NCBI GenBank assembly: GCA_030549335.1
Contig: CM060194.1
Location: forward strand, 61,656,547 to 61,720,546
Origin: Pontederia crassipes
Taxonomy: Eukaryota > Streptophyta > Magnoliopsida > Commelinales > Pontederiaceae
Direction: 5' to 3'
DNA length: 64,000 nt
Position 1 is the stretch's first letter; each line of letters opens with the position of its first letter. This document shows, piece by piece, positions 61,061 to 64,000 of the stretch. The notes below the pieces were generated by a model. It was not told where the DNA came from. It searched no databases and worked only from the letters and a program-made list of their open reading frames with translations. Both the position numbers and the translations under genes were made by a program.

Positions 61061-64000
61061 TTCCCTCTCAATAATATATTTATGATAGTTATAGAATTTA
61101 CCAATTGACTACAATATTACTAATAACACAACCGGAGTAATCATCAAAGTTAGTGTACCATTAATATTGGTATATTTATCATGAAGAAATATTTAAATTG
61201 CTAATAATTTAATAAAATATTTTGTTCCAAAGAACTCATTAAGATACTTTTAAAATAAAATACAAAAAACTAGTTAAATATAATATATTTTTAATATTAT
61301 TCAAATATTTGGTTGTTTGGGTAATAAAATTAATTCATAAATTTACCAAAATTTTATCATATTTTAAATAAAAGTAAGAATTTTCTTAAACACATACTCA
61401 TTTTTCTAGAAACTAATTGACTATTTCTTAAAGTCAATTGTTTAAGTAATTGTTGAAAAGTTGTTATATGCGTTCAATAGATAACAATAATATAAAATAA
61501 ATAATATTATTATGATACTAAAACCTTTTTTCTCTTTCTTCTATTTATTGGACCTTCCATAATCACTCCTAAATTAAATTTGATATAAATACTATTTTAC
61601 CAAATTATTCTATCTTTTCATCGTTTATTCCTTCCCACACTTAAATTCCTCTTCTTTCTTACACAAAAAACTGTTAGGTGATAGCCGATAATTTTTTTTA
61701 TTATAACATTTTTACTATCCATTTCATTTGTTTATCTAATGTTAGTAGATAGAGGCAATATTTGATTGTCTACCAAATGTCATATACTTTTGTAATTATA
61801 GCATCGGTTTAATATTTTCATTATATTAATATTATATGATCTTGTGGTGACAAGATAGAAGAGACACAATTCCAAGCCATAGTGGAATGGTGAATATGAG
61901 TTGTGAGTGACAATTGGAAAAAGTTATTGAATGAAGATTATATATTTACAAGTACATGACACATGTCTTAATTAATTTAGAAGAATTTTCTTTTTTTATA
62001 TAAAAATTTTGCTATTCGGAGCATATGCATGGAATGTTTATAATAACATGAAATATATGATTTTTCAGGTTTGGATTGTTCAAATTTTGAGTATTAAGCA
62101 TTGTAATAACATCTTATATACTTGGAATAATTCATTTATATATCGACTTTTATCCTATGAAGTCTTATTTATTTTTTGTATTATTCTTTAATTAAAGTTT
62201 TAGTACTAAGTAATATGAAAGTAATATCAAGTCTCATAATTTAGTTATGATTTGGAAAAAAGTAGAGAAAAAATATATATGTAGAGCATTTGACATACAA
62301 TGAGTGTAGAACATTAATTTTATTTGAAAATTATATGTTAAATAGTAAAGGTGATTAAAATCAAGATTATCCAATGATCATGATGAAGCCATGTTAACAA
62401 ATATGACTAATTCAAAGATAATTTATTTAACTTTAAATGATACATGTTTATTATCAAACCATCCAAATAAATATATACTATTTCATTTAAAATATATATA
62501 ATTAATTTAATCATAAATTATAATTATTCAATTAATTAATGAGAAGAAATGATCGCTCTACATCTAGACGTAGAACGAGGTACTCTACATTAACCTCCCA
62601 AAAGTATTAAAGTAGAATGATCATCAACTATTAATGAATATATGTTTATTAAAATTTAATTTTTCTAACAAATTGTTAGATATGTTAGTTTAGTTGTTAT
62701 TTGGAGAAATATCAAAAGATAATAATTATTAATTAATAATTACTTATGATTTTTAAGTGTTCAATTTTTGTGTTCTCCATCTCACCTTGTTCCCTATCGT
62801 CTCCTTTTTTAAATAAATTATTTGTTAGGTTAGAAATTCAAAAGCATAAATAGTCAACGAACAATTTGTCAATTGGAGATGACACGTGTTAGATGATATA
62901 TACCATGAGCCTTTCTAACAAAATGTTATTCTATTTTAATGGTTAATTATTCATTGCAAATATTTAGATTTATGCCGTCATATAATTTTATGTTAGTATA
63001 GGATTTTACTAACATGAGTATAGCCAATGAATTTTTTTGTCCATCGGAGATTATCCAAAGGTTTATGCCGACATAAATTAATATGTATGCCAAGAATTTT
63101 TGTCCGTTTCCATATGAAATTTTTTAGTGACATTTTCTTTGTGTTTATAGATAATTCATAAATTGATGCCCTCTACAAATATAAATCCTTTAGGACCTTT
63201 TTATAACATGAGTGTTATCTAAGAGTATTACTTTCTAGATTAGTCCAACGACTTTTCGTGCATTTAAATGGTTTTTTTGTTTTTTCTCCTCTTCCTTTTA
63301 CTAACAAATAAAATGACTAAACAATATTCAAATACTTTAAACTCATGTGCACCAAGGTCATCATGAGAATTAGCCATTGTCTACAACACAATATTTCATA
63401 AACTGCTGTACAACATGATTAGTGTAAGGAGGAGCAATTTCCCATATGCTTCGTCAATCCAATATGAAAGTTATAAATCGCTAAAATAATATTCATAGCA
63501 GTTAACCATATGATTAATATAATTCAATGTGATGTCAAGATTATAAGGGAAACATAATCATTGATAATGATGTGATGAAATATAATATAGAACATAATCA
63601 ATGCCATGATTAATCACTACAATGTTATATGATATAGGAAATCCAATGATCAATATATTGTAAATCAATGTGATGTTGTATTTATTTTGATTGCTTTGCA
63701 ATGTTTTAGTCTCTATGTTGTATTTCAATACAATGTACCAACACACTAATCAATATATTCAATTTCATAATCTTTTATATAATGATATTATGAATTGATT
63801 AATATTTTCATTGCACTGAGATGCCATGTTGTTCATAAAAAAATATCTCTTTGGGGTTTTTAGGGGTATGGAATATCATTTAAGATAAATTTCTTATATA
63901 CTATATGATGGGAAGTAAATTTGGATGAATAATGATGTTATGTCATGTGATTCCTCCTCTTAATTAGTATAATGGTCACATAATTTTTTTATCTTATCTT
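61061..64000. other. AT-rich intergenic DNA
   Basis: No gene. 62950-63130 has loose repeats of (T)TTATGCCG(A/T)CATA type, possibly CACTA-derived, and 63480-63780 has recurrent CAATGTGATG phrases. Confidence 0.5.

Overview
This window is nuclear DNA of a flowering plant, most likely a monocot. GC-rich, intron-poor coding exons sit in very AT-rich intergenic DNA packed with nested transposable elements. The families seen (SAUR, HD-ZIP IV, DELLA/GRAS, AP2/ERF, SIRE-like LTRs, CACTA and Mutator-like elements) are plant families. I cannot name the species.

Intact genes are few. Four are single-exon SAUR (small auxin-up RNA) genes on the + strand. Three (864-1184, 18692-19021, 22045-22365) are close paralogues in a tandem array, and copies one and three sit in a nearly identical segment of about 1.45 kb that includes promoter and 3' flank. 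The fourth (33107-33442) is more diverged. The only other convincing gene is on the minus strand at 54684-53876: two exons, EAR-type repression motifs and a C-terminal four-cysteine zinc-ribbon-like motif. If expressed, the SAURs would act in auxin-driven growth; the minus-strand gene looks like a small co-repressor-recruiting regulator.

Layout. 0-7.5 kb: SAUR unit A, then a decayed HD-ZIP IV pseudogene (minus, 5.4-6.35 kb). 7.55-12.3 kb: SIRE-like 3' LTR and non-coding 3' part, interrupting a duplicated segment whose empty site survives at 23.87 kb, then a LINE RNase H scrap. 13.82-16.82 kb: an exactly bounded 3.0-kb Mutator-like element carrying an antisense DELLA-gene fragment, itself hit by a solo LTR (14413-15123) and a smaller TIR element (15368-16153). 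18-24 kb: SAUR units B and C, microsatellites. 24.5-27.5 kb: a Harbinger-type MITE and a second Pack-MULE-like element with an AP2/ERF relic. 27.9-31 kb: LTR relic and a tiny SINE with a perfect 14-bp target duplication. 33 kb: SAUR D. 34.8-41.7 kb: two LTRs, the second carrying a complete 1007-bp CACTA element. 44.7 and 60.1 kb: two copies of a hAT-like element of about 0.93 kb. 46.8-49.7 kb: a decayed LINE ORF2 (minus). 57.4-58.3 kb: another TIR element. 58.6-58.96 kb: a probable mitochondrial DNA insertion with LSU rRNA sequence. The rest is AT-rich DNA with no gene I can support.

Boundaries of most mobile elements were fixed by reading terminal repeats and target-site duplications directly. 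Homology calls come from recognising motifs by eye, with no search run.
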